A stretch of DNA of 64,000 nt from Bradyrhizobium sp. WBOS07 (GCF_024585165.1 NZ_CP029008.1:3100001-3164000), one strand, 5' to 3'. Numbered from the stretch's first letter, positions 1 to 12,032 are shown. Notes: generated by a model from the letters alone, not told the origin. Numbers and translations: made by a program.

Positions 1-1503
1 CAACAGAGAGACTTGTTCGAGAGCGAACGCAGTTTCCGGCTGTTGGTTGAGGGAGTTGCGGACTACGCCCTCTATATGCTCGATCCCAAGGGGATCATCA
101 CCAGCTGGAACATCGGCGGCGAGCGCATAAAGGGCTATTCGCCCGAGGAGATCCTCGGCCAGCATTTCTCCCGCTTCTACACCGAGACCGACCGCGCCAA
201 CGGCAAGCCGGCCCGTGCGCTCGGTATCGCCAGGGAAAAGGGCCGCTATGAGGAGGAAGGCTGGCGCGTCCGCAAGGACGGCACGTTCTTCTGGGCCAGC
301 GTCGTGATCGATCCGATCTACGAGGACGGCGAACTGGTCGGATTCGCCAAGATCACGCGCGACATCACCGAACGCCGCAATGCCCAGATCAAGCTCGAGA
401 CGATGCACAAGCAGCTCGCCGAGTCCCAGAAATTCGACGCGCTCGGTCAACTCACCGGCGGGGTCGCCCACGACTTCAACAACCTCCTGATGATCATCAG
501 CGGCAGCCTCCACATGCTGAAGCGAGGCGCCGACGACGCGGACAAGCTCCAGCGCGCGATCTCGGCGATCGAGACTGCGACCCGGCGCGGCGCGGCGCTG
601 ACCAACCAGTTGCTCACCTTCGCGCGGCGGCAGAGCGTGAACCCGCAGGCGATCGATTTCGCCGAACGCATCGCCGCGATCCGCGAGGTACTCGATGCCG
701 GCGTCGGCAGCTCCGTCCGGCTGGCACTCGACGTCGACCGCGACGTCTGGCCGATCAAGACCGACGCCTCCGAGCTCGAGACCGCGCTGCTCAACCTCGT
801 CATCAACGCCCGCGACGCCATGCCCGACGGCGGCACGGTGACCATCGGCGCGCGCAATGTCGTGCTCGACGAAGCGTCCTTCGCCGGCGACTTCGTCGCG
901 ATCAACGTCACCGACACCGGGCTCGGCATCCCCTCCGACGTGCTCGACAAGATCTTCGAGCCGTTCTTCACGACCAAGCCGATCGGAAAAGGCACGGGCC
1001 TCGGCCTGTCTCAGGTGCACGGCTTCGCGCATCAGGCCGGCGGCACCGTGAAAGTCGCAAGCGAACTCGGCAAGGGCACCACCTTCACCGTCCTGTTGCC
1101 GCGCGGAGAAGACGCGCCATCGCAGGACACGCAGGGGGAGCCGGCGTTCCGGGGCAGCGGCACGGTGTTGCTGGTGGAGGACAATCCGGACGTCGCCCTC
1201 GTCAGCATCGGCCTGCTGGAGCAGCTGGGCTACCAGGTGCGCCGGGTCGCCGACGCCGAATCGGCCTTGCGCGAGATCGAGACCAACGGCGTCGACTTCG
1301 TGTTCTCGGACATCGTCATGCCTGGCAAGATGGATGGCCTCACCCTCGCCTATCATCTCCGCCAGATTCGCCCCGGCCTGCCGATCTTGCTCGCCACCGG
1401 CTACAGCGAGGTCGCCGCCGGCGTGCGTGGCGACTTCCCGATCCTGCGCAAGCCGTATGAGATCCACGAGCTCAGCGAGGCCATCGCCAAGCTGCCGAGG
1501 TGA
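1..1503 (+). CDS. PAS hybrid histidine kinase with receiver domain (5' end outside window)
   Basis: Sensor kinase-receiver hybrid. The frame is open to the left edge, so the true start is probably upstream; the first in-window start codon is a TTG at 13. Numbering from that TTG: a PAS domain (about 5-120, ending in the usual DITERR linker), a HisKA phosphoacceptor in GGVAHDFNN (His153), an HATPase_c with N box ([10 protein letters not shown]), G1 (DTGLGIP), F box (FEPFFTTK) and G2 (GKGTGLGLS), then a receiver domain from about 385 with phospho-Asp433 (SDIVMPG) and conserved Lys480. No membrane segment is visible, so a cytoplasmic sensor is likely. It has no DNA-binding output and no adjacent regulator, so signal presumably leaves by phosphotransfer or by the receiver acting in cis. 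The signal cannot be told from sequence. Family call is firm; the N terminus is not. Confidence 0.9.
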   Translation, partial: QQRDLFESERSFRLLVEGVADYALYMLDPKGIITSWNIGGERIKGYSPEEILGQHFSRFYTETDRANGKPARALGIAREKGRYEEEGWRVRKDGTFFWASVVIDPIYEDGELVGFAKITRDITERRNAQIKLETMHKQLAESQKFDALGQLTGGVAHDFNNLLMIISGSLHMLKRGADDADKLQRAISAIETATRRGAALTNQLLTFARRQSVNPQAIDFAERIAAIREVLDAGVGSSVRLALDVDRDVWPIKTDASELETALLNLVINARDAMPDGGTVTIGARNVVLDEASFAGDFVAINVTDTGLGIPSDVLDKIFEPFFTTKPIGKGTGLGLSQVHGFAHQAGGTVKVASELGKGTTFTVLLPRGEDAPSQDTQGEPAFRGSGTVLLVEDNPDVALVSIGLLEQLGYQVRRVADAESALREIETNGVDFVFSDIVMPGKMDGLTLAYHLRQIRPGLPILLATGYSEVAAGVRGDFPILRKPYEIHELSEAIAKLPR

Positions 1504-1525
1504 GGCCCTCGATCGGTGAACACCT

Positions 1526-1650
1526 CGTAGGGTGGGCAAAGCGACTTGTCCGCCGTAGCTCGAAGAGCGAAGGCGGAAGCGTGCCCACGATCTTTCGCAA
1601 TCGACAGAGATGGTGGGCATGGCGGAATTGCGCCTTTGCCCACCCTACGA
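1526..1650. repeat. Intergenic inverted repeat (GTAGGGTGGGCAAAG family), copy 1
   Basis: Begins with GTAGGGTGGGCAAAGCG and ends with its inverse CTTTGCCCACCCTACG, with internal GTGCCCAC / GTGGGCAT arms. A second copy lies at 57855-57946. It sits just after the stop of the histidine kinase gene and before the convergent acylphosphatase gene, so it may also act as a bidirectional transcription barrier (inference). Confidence 0.8.
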
Positions 1651-1706
1651 GACCAACTTAGTTGTGCGACGTTTGCCTTTTTCCGCGACCGGCGCACAGA
1701 CAGCAC

Positions 1707-2006
1707 CTACACCGTCGGCAACACCGAAAACGCTTCCCCTGCCCGGCGCAGATTCAACTCATCCGCACCGGCGGTCTCGCTCGTCACGCTGTCGACGCGC
1801 GAGGATGGCGGGCCGTGGCGGCACAGTGCGACCATGTCGGCAACGTGGTGGGGCGCGCCGGCGAACAGTGCTTCCACGCTGCCGTCGCGGCGATTGCGAA
1901 CCCAGCCTTCGAGGCCGCTCGCCGTCGCCTGATACTCGACCCAGGCCCGATAGCCGACGCCCTGCACGCGCCCGCGGATCATCACCTGGAGAATCGCCCG
2001 GCTCAT
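1707..2006 (-). CDS. acyP: Acylphosphatase
   Basis: Small enzyme (99 aa; family about 90-100) that hydrolyses acyl phosphates such as acetyl- or carbamoyl-phosphate in the cytosol. The signature [10 protein letters not shown] at 11-20 supplies the phosphate-binding loop and catalytic Arg20; the second catalytic residue is Asn38 in the GWVRN motif, followed by DGSVEAL. Both key residues are present. Its start overlaps the stop of the upstream lyase gene by 4 bases (ATGA), so the two are co-transcribed and probably translationally coupled. The C-terminal half is less conserved, as is common in the family. Function is well supported; physiological role beside a lyase and PccA is unknown. Confidence 0.92.
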   Translation of the reverse strand: MSRAILQVMIRGRVQGVGYRAWVEYQATASGLEGWVRNRRDGSVEALFAGAPHHVADMVALCRHGPPSSRVDSVTSETAGADELNLRRAGEAFSVLPTV

Positions 2007-2869
2007 GTCTTCAATCCGAGGACCTCGGTGCTGCGCGCCTTGACATCAGCCTCGCGCATGACACGGGCCGTCAGCTCCGACGATGCGAGCCCTTTGAGGT
2101 TTTTCGGCGACGCACCTTCGCGGAGCGCCTTCAGGGTCTCGTACACGGCCTGTGTCGCGGCCGCGATCGGTGCATGGCCTTGGAGCGCGATGCGGACGCG
2201 CTGACCCGCGAGGTAGTCGCGCGCGTTCAGGTCCTCGGGCGCCCCGCCGAGCACGATCGGCAGGCGCGTCGCAGCGCTCACCGCCTCGAGCTCGGCGCGC
2301 GACTTGATGCCGGTGAAGAACAGCGCATCGACACCGGCATCTTCATAGGCCTTGGCGCGGCGGATCGCGTCCTCGAGCGAGGTGATCGAAGCCGCTCCCG
2401 TGCGGCCCATGATCACCAGCGAGGCATCGCCGCGGCCGCCGAGCGCCGCCTTCATCTTGCCGACGCCCTCCTCGAGCGAGATCAGCTGCGTCTTCGCCTC
2501 GCCAAAGGCAGCCGGCAGCAGCGTGTCCTCGATGGTGAGGCCGGCGGCGCCCGCCATCTCCAGCTCCTGCACGGTACGGCGCACATTGAGCGCATTGCCG
2601 TAGCCGTGATCGGCATCGACCAGCACGGGCAGCGCGGCGGCGCGCGACATCCGCCGCATCTGCTCGGCGAGCTCGGTGAGCGTGATCAGCGTGACGTCGG
2701 GATCGCCGAGCACGGCGAGCGAGGCGACCGAACCGCCGAACATGCCGAGCGGAAAGCCGAGGTCCTCGGCGATGCGGATCGAGATGGCGTCGTAGACCGA
2801 GCCGGGATGGACACAAGTTGCACCCGACAGAATGGCGCGAAGTTTCTCGCGGCGGGAACGAAAGGCCAT
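2003..2869 (-). CDS. Isocitrate lyase/PEP mutase superfamily enzyme, oxaloacetate decarboxylase-like
   Basis: A 288-aa TIM-barrel enzyme of the ICL/PEPM superfamily. The metal-binding strand motif DADHGYGN and the later IEDT motif, both typical of the superfamily, are present. The KKCGH catalytic loop of isocitrate lyase is absent, and the length and the [18 protein letters not shown] start resemble oxaloacetate decarboxylase/2,3-dimethylmalate-lyase-type members, which cleave or decarboxylate 2-oxo/2-hydroxy diacids with Mg2+. Start chosen at the ATG at 2869 because it has GAGGG five bases upstream; an upstream frame extension lacks homology-like character. Followed by acyP with a 4-base overlap. 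Exact substrate is uncertain; 2-methylisocitrate lyase is an alternative. Confidence 0.8.
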   Translation of the reverse strand: MAFRSRREKLRAILSGATCVHPGSVYDAISIRIAEDLGFPLGMFGGSVASLAVLGDPDVTLITLTELAEQMRRMSRAAALPVLVDADHGYGNALNVRRTVQELEMAGAAGLTIEDTLLPAAFGEAKTQLISLEEGVGKMKAALGGRGDASLVIMGRTGAASITSLEDAIRRAKAYEDAGVDALFFTGIKSRAELEAVSAATRLPIVLGGAPEDLNARDYLAGQRVRIALQGHAPIAAATQAVYETLKALREGASPKNLKGLASSELTARVMREADVKARSTEVLGLKT

Positions 2870-2938
2870 GGGTGCCCTCTCAACTGTTGCGACAAGCCGC
2901 AACATACTCCGTCATTGCGAGCGAAGGAAATATGGCAC

Positions 2939-3079
2939 TCTCGTGCCCCGGACGCAGCGCAGCGCCCCTCAGCGATGCGCTGCAGAGCCGAGGCCATGCT
3001 GCTGCGTGATACACCGAGGTTCTGGGTCCCGGCTCTGCGAAGCAACGCTAAAGCGTTGCATCGCGTCCGGGACACGAGA
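2939..3079. repeat. Palindromic intergenic element (CCCCGGACGC...GCGTCCGGGACACGAG), copy 1
   Basis: About 140 bases with outer arms CTCGTGCCCCGGACGC and GCGTCCGGGACACGAG and inner arms CAGAGCC / GGCTCTG. Related copies are at 34234-34370, 54259-54410 and 57170-57302. It occupies the gap between pccA (whose stop is just downstream) and the lyase gene, where it could form a long hairpin in the transcript. Confidence 0.85.
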
Positions 3080-3089
3080 ATGGGCTTAC

Positions 3090-5105
<2,016 letters not shown>

Positions 5106-5293
5106 GCTTTTTCTTGAGTCTCGACCTTGGGCGGGACCCTTCCCTGGCCGTTGGGGCCTATTGGGGGACGGGGCGTGTGGCTTCCGTGGTACATCAAAAT
5201 CGGCCGGAGGCAACGGTCAAAATCCGGCCCCCTGGCGTACCAGCGCAAGACCGATGCCGGCCGGGAACGGGGCTGGCGAGCCCCCCAGATACC

Positions 5294-6421
5294 CTATGCC
5301 TTCCCGGACCCGGACGCGGAGTTGGACGACTTGGGCGCGGAGTTGGACGCAGACTTGGACGCAGACTTGGCCACGTCCCGGACCAGGCCGTGAATGAAGC
5401 CGAGCTTGCCGACCACCGCAGGCGACAGGATGAAGGGATAGAGGTCGCGCAGGCCCATGGCGCGGTTGACGCTGTTCATGGCGAAGGTGAAGGGCAGCCA
5501 CGCGCCAACCAGCGCCTCTACATCGCGGGCCTCGTAGGGGTTGAAGCGGATGCGCGCCGTCAACTCCCCGTCGCGGTCGACCTTGGGGCGCACCTCCATG
5601 CCGAACTCGCCGGCCATCTCCAGCGCATCCACGATGTGGACATAGTGCGCCCAGGTCTCGGCGAAATCTTCCCAGGGATGCATCGTGGCATAGGCCGAGA
5701 CGTAGGTCTGCTGCCAGTCCGGCGGCGGGCCTTCGGCGTAATGGCGCTGCAAGGCCTGGCCGTAATCGATGGAATCGTCACCGAACACCGCGCGGCATTC
5801 CTCGAGCTTGCCGCCGCCCTGCACCAGCACGTCCCAGAAATAGTGACCGACCTCATGGCGGAAATGCCCGAGCAGCGTGCGGTACGGCTCACCCATCTCG
5901 AGCCTGCGCCGCTCGCGCTCGATGGTATCGGCTTCGGTGAGTGCAATCGTGATCAGACCGTTGTCGTGGCCGGTCAGGATTCTCTCGCCGCTGTTTGGAT
6001 CGTCGGCGAGGAAATTGAAGATCAGGCCATGCTCGGGGTCCTCCTGCCGGGTCCGGAGCGGCAGCTTCCAGCGGATCAGGGAATAGAGCAGACGGTGTTT
6101 CGCCACCTCCAGCTCGCGCCAGCCGGCGAGCTGGGCGGGATCAGAGAGGTTCGGCACCGTCCCGTTGTGGCGGCAGGCGCGGCAATAGCCGGTGGTATCG
6201 CCCGCGTCCGTGAGCCAGTTGCAGGCGTCGTACTCGGCGTTCCTGCACAGCATCCGGCTCTCGCCCTTGCTGGCCAGCATCCTCCAGGCCTCGCCGTCCG
6301 GCTCGATCGCCGACATCGTCTCCTGCTCCGGCAGGAACGCGACCCGATGGCCGCAGCGTTCGCAGGCGCGATTCTCGAAATACAGCACATTGCCGCAGGA
6401 CTGGCAGAGAAAGAGCTTCAA
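5294..6421 (-). CDS. Zinc-ribbon putative metallopeptidase (HEVGH)
   Basis: 375-aa cytoplasmic protein with an N-terminal zinc ribbon (Cys6/Cys9...Cys20/Cys23), a second possible metal site (Cys59, Cys67, Cys80, Cys83) and a zincin motif HEVGH at 189-193. This combination matches the family annotated as putative zinc-binding metallopeptidase; its substrates are unknown. Later conserved stretches include DSIDYG, YATMHPWEDFAETWAHY and the Asn/Tyr-rich core. The last 24 residues are a low-complexity Lys/Ser/Ala/Asn tail encoded by a period-12-base tandem repeat (about 5325-5385) and are probably disordered. No signal peptide. Single-gene unit between pccA and a divergent histidine kinase. Protease activity is inferred from the motif only. 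Confidence 0.8.
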   Translation of the reverse strand: MKLFLCQSCGNVLYFENRACERCGHRVAFLPEQETMSAIEPDGEAWRMLASKGESRMLCRNAEYDACNWLTDAGDTTGYCRACRHNGTVPNLSDPAQLAGWRELEVAKHRLLYSLIRWKLPLRTRQEDPEHGLIFNFLADDPNSGERILTGHDNGLITIALTEADTIERERRRLEMGEPYRTLLGHFRHEVGHYFWDVLVQGGGKLEECRAVFGDDSIDYGQALQRHYAEGPPPDWQQTYVSAYATMHPWEDFAETWAHYVHIVDALEMAGEFGMEVRPKVDRDGELTARIRFNPYEARDVEALVGAWLPFTFAMNSVNRAMGLRDLYPFILSPAVVGKLGFIHGLVRDVAKSASKSASNSAPKSSNSASGSGKA

Positions 6422-6652
6422 GATTTAGCCTCTTCGGAAAGGAGAGCTTCATGGAAGCTGCTCGTTGCGCCTCGCGACGACGCGTCCGCCGCCTGATCGT
6501 TCCAGTCTCTGGAACAAAATGCCAGGCCGGGCATTGGCATGACGTAGTATTTCCGTTCCGCACAAGTCACATTTTCCCGCGACGCGCTCCCTCGTAGGCA
6601 ATGGCCATCACGCGCCGTCTGTGTGAAGATCGGTCCGGCACGTGCGCTCCGC

Positions 6653-9118
6653 ATGACAACGGCCGATGCCTTGAACGATCCTTTGCCCGAGACCATCGCC
6701 GCCGAAAGGCTGCGCCAACACCTCGAAGACGTCGCGCGCGAGCGCGACAACGCCTATCACGCGCTCCAGGAGCGCGAGGCGGAGCTGGCGCGCATCCAGC
6801 GCATCGGCAAGGTCGGGGGCGTCGAGGTCGACTTCCGCGAGGGTTTCAAGAATCGCCGTTCACCCGAGTATCTGATCATCCACGGCCTGCCGCCGGAAGC
6901 GGCCGAGGAGTCGCACGAGGATTGGGTCAATCGTCTCCATCCCGACGACCGCGACGCCGCCGTCAAGCACTTCATCGATTCACTCGCCGGCACCAGCGAA
7001 GATTACACCGCGGAATACCGCATCATCCGCCCCAATGACGGCGAGACCCGCTGGATTCGGGTCGTCGCCAAGATCGAACGCGACAAGGATGGCCGCGCCC
7101 TCCGCCTCGTCGGCGCCCATATCGACATCACCGACCAGATGCTCGCCCGCGAGACCCTGCGCGAGAGCGAGGAGCGCTTCCGCCTGATCGCCGACAGCGC
7201 ACCGGTGCCGATCTGGGTGACCAAGCTCGACCGCAAGCGCTCCTTCGCCAACCAGGCCTATGTCGACTTCGTCGGCCTGCCCTACGACCAGGCCATCGAC
7301 TTCGACTGGCGCAAGGTGCTGCATCCCGACGACCTGCCGCACGTGCTGCAGCAATCCGTCCAGGGCGAAGCCTCGCTCAAGCCCTTCGTGCTGGAAGCGC
7401 GCTACAGGAACGCCAGCGGCGAATGGCGCTGGCTGCGCTCGGAATCGCAGCCGCGCTGGGACCCCACCGGCAAGCATATCGGCTTCATCGGCGTGGCCCA
7501 CGACATCACCGTCGCCAAGCAGGCCGAGATCGAGCTGCGACAACTCAACGAGACGCTGGAGCAGCGCATCGCCGAGCGCACTGCCGAGCTCGAGTCCAAC
7601 GAGTCCCGGCTCCGCGCCATCCTCGCCACCAGCAACCAATATCAGGGCCTGGTCAACCTCGAGGGCGAACTGCTCTATGCCAACCGCACCGCGCTCGACG
7701 GCATCAGGGCGAGCGCTGCGGACGTGATCGGAAAGCCCTTCTGGGACACGCCCTGGTTCACCGGCACCGACGGCATGAGCGCCGCCGTGCGCGAGGCTTT
7801 CCACGCCGTGCTCAAGGGCGAAGCGGTGCGGCTCGAGATGCGCCTGCGCCTTCCCATCGGCGAGCGCGATTTCGACTTCGGCATGCGCCCCGTGCTCGAT
7901 CGTCACGGCAACATCACCGGCGCGGTGCCCGAGGCCGTCGACATCACCGAGCGCCGCCGCGGCGAGGAAGCCTTGCGGCAGTCCCAGAAGATGGAGGCGA
8001 TCGGCCAGCTCACCGGCGGCGTCGCGCACGACTTCAACAACCTCCTCACCATCATCCGCTCGGCCACCGATTTCCTGCGCCGCCGCGAGCTGCCGGAAGA
8101 GCGCCGCCGCCGCTATGTCGATGCCATCTCCGAGACGGTGGAACGCGCCTCCAAGCTGACCGCGCAGCTCCTGGCATTCGCGCGCCGGCAGCCGCTGAAA
8201 CCCCAGATCTTCAACGTCGGCACCCAGGTCGAGGCCGTCGCGCAACTGGTCCGGCCGCTGGTCGGCGGCCGGATCGACATCGTGGTGGAGATCGACGACG
8301 CCGACTGCTTCACCGTCGCCGACATCGCCCAGTTCGAGACCGCGCTGATCAATCTCGCCATCAACGCCCGCGACGCCATGGACGGCGAAGGCCGCCTCAC
8401 CATCGCCGTGCGCAAGGTCGCTGGCATCCCCGGCTTGCGCGCGCAGTCTGCGCGCAGCGGCGACTACGTCGCCATTTCCGTCGCCGACACCGGCAGCGGC
8501 ATCGCGCCGGAGCATCTCGAATCGATCTTCGAGCCGTTCTTCACCACCAAGGAGGTCGGCAAGGGCACCGGCCTCGGCCTCAGCCAGGCCTTCGGCTTCG
8601 CAAAACAGTCCGAGGGCGACATCGCGGTGACGAGCACGCAGGGCAAGGGCGCGACCTTCACCATCTACCTGCCGCAGGCCCACCGCCCTGTGGCCGAGAA
8701 GGAAGCCGCGGCGCTGACCCATGAGGCCGCCACCACCGGGCGCGGCTACCGCGTGCTCGTGGTCGAGGACAATGACGATGTCGGCCAGTTCTCGACCGAG
8801 CTGCTGGAAGATCTCGGCTATGTCGTCCGCCGCGTCGCCAACGCCAACGCGGCCCTCGCCATCCTCGGCGAGAACGAATTCGCCGTCGACCTCGTCTTCT
8901 CCGACGTCATCATGCCCGGCATGAACGGCGTCGAGCTCGCCGGCATCATCCGCGAGCGCTATCCCGGCCTGCCCGTGGTGCTCACCTCCGGCTACAGCAA
9001 CGTGCTCGCCGAAAACGCCCATCGCGGTTTCGAACTGATCCAGAAGCCGTATTCGGTCGAATCGCTGTCGCGCATCCTGCGCAAGGCGATCACGGAGAAG
9101 CTATCCGTTGCGCGGTGA
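6653..9118 (+). CDS. Multi-PAS hybrid histidine kinase with receiver domain
   Basis: About 821 aa. A short coiled coil is followed by three PAS modules (about 45-150, 165-290 and 310-440, the first two ending in DITDQ and DITVAK linkers, the third in DITERR), a coiled linker with IAERTAELE before the third PAS, HisKA with phosphoacceptor His459 (GGVAHDFNN), HATPase_c ([36 protein letters not shown]) and a C-terminal receiver with phospho-Asp751 (SDVIMPG). The catalytic core closely resembles that of the kinase at the left end of the window, so the two are probably paralogues. No membrane segment. The ATG at 6653 is chosen; a GTG at 6623 adds ten residues and cannot be excluded. Monocistronic. 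Confidence 0.9.
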   Translation: MTTADALNDPLPETIAAERLRQHLEDVARERDNAYHALQEREAELARIQRIGKVGGVEVDFREGFKNRRSPEYLIIHGLPPEAAEESHEDWVNRLHPDDRDAAVKHFIDSLAGTSEDYTAEYRIIRPNDGETRWIRVVAKIERDKDGRALRLVGAHIDITDQMLARETLRESEERFRLIADSAPVPIWVTKLDRKRSFANQAYVDFVGLPYDQAIDFDWRKVLHPDDLPHVLQQSVQGEASLKPFVLEARYRNASGEWRWLRSESQPRWDPTGKHIGFIGVAHDITVAKQAEIELRQLNETLEQRIAERTAELESNESRLRAILATSNQYQGLVNLEGELLYANRTALDGIRASAADVIGKPFWDTPWFTGTDGMSAAVREAFHAVLKGEAVRLEMRLRLPIGERDFDFGMRPVLDRHGNITGAVPEAVDITERRRGEEALRQSQKMEAIGQLTGGVAHDFNNLLTIIRSATDFLRRRELPEERRRRYVDAISETVERASKLTAQLLAFARRQPLKPQIFNVGTQVEAVAQLVRPLVGGRIDIVVEIDDADCFTVADIAQFETALINLAINARDAMDGEGRLTIAVRKVAGIPGLRAQSARSGDYVAISVADTGSGIAPEHLESIFEPFFTTKEVGKGTGLGLSQAFGFAKQSEGDIAVTSTQGKGATFTIYLPQAHRPVAEKEAAALTHEAATTGRGYRVLVVEDNDDVGQFSTELLEDLGYVVRRVANANAALAILGENEFAVDLVFSDVIMPGMNGVELAGIIRERYPGLPVVLTSGYSNVLAENAHRGFELIQKPYSVESLSRILRKAITEKLSVAR

Positions 9119-9139
9119 ATGTGAACCAAGAAGGCGCCG

Positions 9140-9291
9140 TCGTCCCGGACAAGCGCGCAAAATGCGCGCGCCGATCCGGGACCCATACTCCCGGACGGAC
9201 GTTGTAGCGTGAGCTGGTAGCCGACAATCTTCGCCCAACTTCATCCTGTGGCTATGGATCCCGGATCGGCGCTTGCGCTTGTCCGGGACGA
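9140..9291. repeat. Intergenic inverted repeat (GTCCCGGACAAGCGC family)
   Basis: Outer arms CGTCCCGGACAAGCGC and GCGCTTGTCCGGGACG, inner arms GATCCGGGACCCATA / TATGGATCCCGGATC. It fills the gap between the hybrid kinase and the MFS gene. A related shorter palindrome with GGGACAAGCCC is at 30014-30100. Confidence 0.8.
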
Positions 9292-9342
9292 CAGCTGAGC
9301 GTTTGGCGGGTCGCGATCCACACAACGACGATCGAGAAACCG

Positions 9343-10626
9343 ATGTCCAGCGAAAATCCCGACGAGGTGAGGCGCGCCGGCCGCGCCCTGGACGCGGCCA
9401 ATTTCTTCCTCGCCGACGTCCGTGACGGGCTCGGCCCCTATCTCGCGGTCTATCTCCTCACCGAGCAGCATTGGAACGAGGCTCGCATCGGCCTCGTGAT
9501 GTCGATCGCAACGCTCGCGGGCATCGTCGCGCAGACGCCGGCCGGCGCACTGGTCGACGCCACACGGGCGAAGCGGCTGGTGATGGCGGCCGCTGCGATT
9601 CTGGTGACGCTCGCCTCGCTCTCGCTGCCGTTGTTCCCCAGCCTCCTGCCGGTGATGATCTCGCAAGGCATCGCGCAAGCCGCCGCCGTGGTCTTCCCGC
9701 CGGCGATCGCCGCCGTCTCGCTCGGCATCTTCGGGCATGCCGCGTTTACCCGGCGCATCGGCCGCAACGAGACTTTCAACCACGCCGGCAACGCGGTCGC
9801 GGCCGGCATCGCCGGCCTCTCCGCCTACTGGTTCGGACCGACCGTCGTGTTCTACCTTCTCGGCGCCATGGCGATCGCGAGCCTCGTCAGCATCCTGGCG
9901 ATCCCCGAACGGGCCATCGACCACGATCTGGCGCGCGGACTGCACCAGCCTCGTATCCACAGCGCACCCGAACAACCCTCGGGCCTTGGCGTGCTCCTGA
10001 CCTGCCGCCCGCTGCTCATCTTCGCGGTCTGCGTCGTCCTGTTTCACCTCTCCAACGCGGCGATGCTGCCGCTGGTCGGGCAAAAGCTCGCGCTCCAGGA
10101 CAAGAACCTCGGCACCAGCCTGATGTCGGCGTGCATCGTTGCGGCGCAAGTGGTGATGGTGCCGTTCGCGATGCTGGTTGGCGCACGGGCCGACCGCTGG
10201 GGGCACAAGCGGTTCTTCCTTGCCGCATTGTTGATCCTGCCGATCCGTGGTGCGCTCTATACGCTCTCCGACAATCCGTTCTGGCTGGTCGGCGTGCAGT
10301 TGCTGGATGGCGTCGGCGCCGGCATTTTCGGGGCAATATTTCCCGTCATCGTCGCCGACCTCATGCGAAACACCGGCCGCTTCAACGTCGCACAGGGCGC
10401 CGTCATCACGGCCCAGAGCATTGGCGCGGCGCTGTCCACGACGCTGGCGGGCCTCGTCGTGGTCGGCGCCGGTTACAGCGCAGCATTCATCACGCTCGGC
10501 GCCGTGGCGGCGATCGGCGCCGCGATCTGCCTCCTCGCCTTGCCCGAGACGCGGCAAAGCGGCGGCAGCGATCCGCGCCCGCGGGGGAAGACAGCGGCGC
10601 CGGCATCGGTTATCGCTGCCGAATGA
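9343..10626 (+). CDS. MFS transporter
   Basis: 427-aa inner-membrane protein with about twelve hydrophobic segments and the cytoplasmic loop sequence PAGALVDATRAKR between TM2 and TM3 (variant of the MFS motif A), repeated in the second half as GARADRWGHKR between TM8 and TM9. The N terminus (FFLADVRDGLGPYLAVYL) resembles a subfamily of uncharacterised proteobacterial MFS proteins often found beside stress or metal genes. Only 26 bases separate it from the downstream ArsB-like permease, so the two probably form an operon, which hints at export of a toxic compound; substrate is not determinable from sequence. Confidence 0.85.
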   Translation: MSSENPDEVRRAGRALDAANFFLADVRDGLGPYLAVYLLTEQHWNEARIGLVMSIATLAGIVAQTPAGALVDATRAKRLVMAAAAILVTLASLSLPLFPSLLPVMISQGIAQAAAVVFPPAIAAVSLGIFGHAAFTRRIGRNETFNHAGNAVAAGIAGLSAYWFGPTVVFYLLGAMAIASLVSILAIPERAIDHDLARGLHQPRIHSAPEQPSGLGVLLTCRPLLIFAVCVVLFHLSNAAMLPLVGQKLALQDKNLGTSLMSACIVAAQVVMVPFAMLVGARADRWGHKRFFLAALLILPIRGALYTLSDNPFWLVGVQLLDGVGAGIFGAIFPVIVADLMRNTGRFNVAQGAVITAQSIGAALSTTLAGLVVVGAGYSAAFITLGAVAAIGAAICLLALPETRQSGGSDPRPRGKTAAPASVIAAE

Positions 10627-10652
10627 ATCGATCTTCATTCGAGAACTGAACC

Positions 10653-11903
10653 GTGCCGTCTGACGCCATCTGGGCCTGGAGCATCATCGTCGTCGCGACC
10701 GCTTGCGTCATCATCCGCCCTTTTCGCCTGCCCGAGGCGGTCTGGGCCGTGATCGGCGCGTGCGCGCTGGTGCTGCTCGGCCTGCTGCCATGGCAGGACG
10801 CGCTCACCGGCATCGAGAAAGGCCTCGACGTCTACCTCTTCCTGATCGGCATGATGCTGATCGCCGAGCTGGCGCGGCTCGAAGGCCTGTTCGACTATCT
10901 CGCCGCGCTCGCGGTGGAATATGCGGCCGGCTCGTCGCAGCGGCTGTTCCTGCTGATCTATCTCGTCGGCACGCTGGTGACGGTGCTGCTCTCCAACGAC
11001 GCCACCGCGATCGTGCTGACGCCCGCCGTCTATGCCGCGACCCGCGCCGCCGGCGCAAAGCCGCTGCCCTATCTGTTCGTCTGCGCCTTCATCGCCAATG
11101 CCGCGAGCTTCGTGCTGCCGATCTCCAACCCGGCCAATCTCGTCGTGTTCGGCGCGCGCATGCCGCCGCTGACCGAATGGCTGCGCCTGTTCGCCCTGCC
11201 CTCGGCGGCCTCGATCCTGCTCACTTACGTGGTCCTGCGCCTGACCCAGCACCGCGCGCTGAAGGAGGAGACGATCGCCCGCAGCGTGCCGCATCCCAGG
11301 CTCGGCCGCGGCGGCAAGCTGACGGCCGTCGGCATCGTCGCGATCGGAGTCGTGCTGGTGACGGCGTCGGCGCTGGACAGGCAATTGGGCCTGCCGACCT
11401 TCATCTGCGGCGGCGTGACGGCCGCGATTGTGCTGCTGCTCAGCCGGCAGTCGCCCTTGCCGGTGCTGCGGGGCGTGTCCTGGAGCGTGCTGCCGCTGGT
11501 CGGCGGGCTCTTCGTCATGGTGGAGGCGCTGATCAGGACCGGTGTGATCGCGCAGCTCAGCGCATTGCTGCACCAGGCGGTGGCGCACTCGGTCCCGCAG
11601 GCGGCCTGGAGCGTCGGCATCGCCACCGCGCTCGCCGACAACATCGCCAACAACCTGCCGGTCGGCCTCGTCGCCGGCTCGGTCGCGGCCAGCGATCATT
11701 TGCCCGCGCCTGTGGTCAGCGCCATCCTGATCGGCGTCGACCTCGGCCCCAACCTGTCGGTGACGGGATCGCTTGCCACCATCCTCTGGCTGGTCGCGCT
11801 CCGCCGGGAAAAGATCGAGGTCGGCGCCTGGCCGTTCCTCAAGCTCGGCCTCCTGGTGACGCCGCCCGCTTTGATCGCGGCCTTGGCGGCGGCCATCAGG
11901 TAA
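10653..11903 (+). CDS. arsB: ArsB/NhaD-type permease, arsenite efflux-like
   Basis: 416-aa polytopic membrane protein of the ion transporter (SLC13/ArsB) superfamily. It has paired half-repeats typical of the fold: LLSNDATAIVLTP and ISNPANLVVFG in the first half, LADNIANNLPVGL and GVDLGPNLSVTGSLA in the second. The Asn-Pro-Ala-Asn and Gly-Pro-Asn loops are the characteristic hairpin tips of ArsB-like antiporters, which exchange arsenite or antimonite for protons. Starts with GTG at 10653, 26 bases after the MFS gene. No arsR or arsC is adjacent, so the arsenite assignment rests on family similarity; an anion or Na+/H+ role remains possible. Confidence 0.75.
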   Translation: MPSDAIWAWSIIVVATACVIIRPFRLPEAVWAVIGACALVLLGLLPWQDALTGIEKGLDVYLFLIGMMLIAELARLEGLFDYLAALAVEYAAGSSQRLFLLIYLVGTLVTVLLSNDATAIVLTPAVYAATRAAGAKPLPYLFVCAFIANAASFVLPISNPANLVVFGARMPPLTEWLRLFALPSAASILLTYVVLRLTQHRALKEETIARSVPHPRLGRGGKLTAVGIVAIGVVLVTASALDRQLGLPTFICGGVTAAIVLLLSRQSPLPVLRGVSWSVLPLVGGLFVMVEALIRTGVIAQLSALLHQAVAHSVPQAAWSVGIATALADNIANNLPVGLVAGSVAASDHLPAPVVSAILIGVDLGPNLSVTGSLATILWLVALRREKIEVGAWPFLKLGLLVTPPALIAALAAAIR

Positions 11904-12032
11904 GGCATGCTCTACGCAGCTCTCGAAAGAAGTGCAGCTATTTGCGGTGCGTCAATGCCGGTGGCGACACCGTGGCTAAGAATCCAGCGTCGCGCAAATC
12001 AGATGGATATCGCGCGGCAAGGAAGGTTCATC

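Noticed and set aside
6980..9022. 680-codon minus-strand frame opposite the hybrid kinase
   Set aside because: Antisense shadow of a well-supported kinase gene.
11907..12032. Longer start for the small membrane protein
   Set aside because: No ribosome-binding site, and the N-terminal part is not typical of a signal or membrane start.
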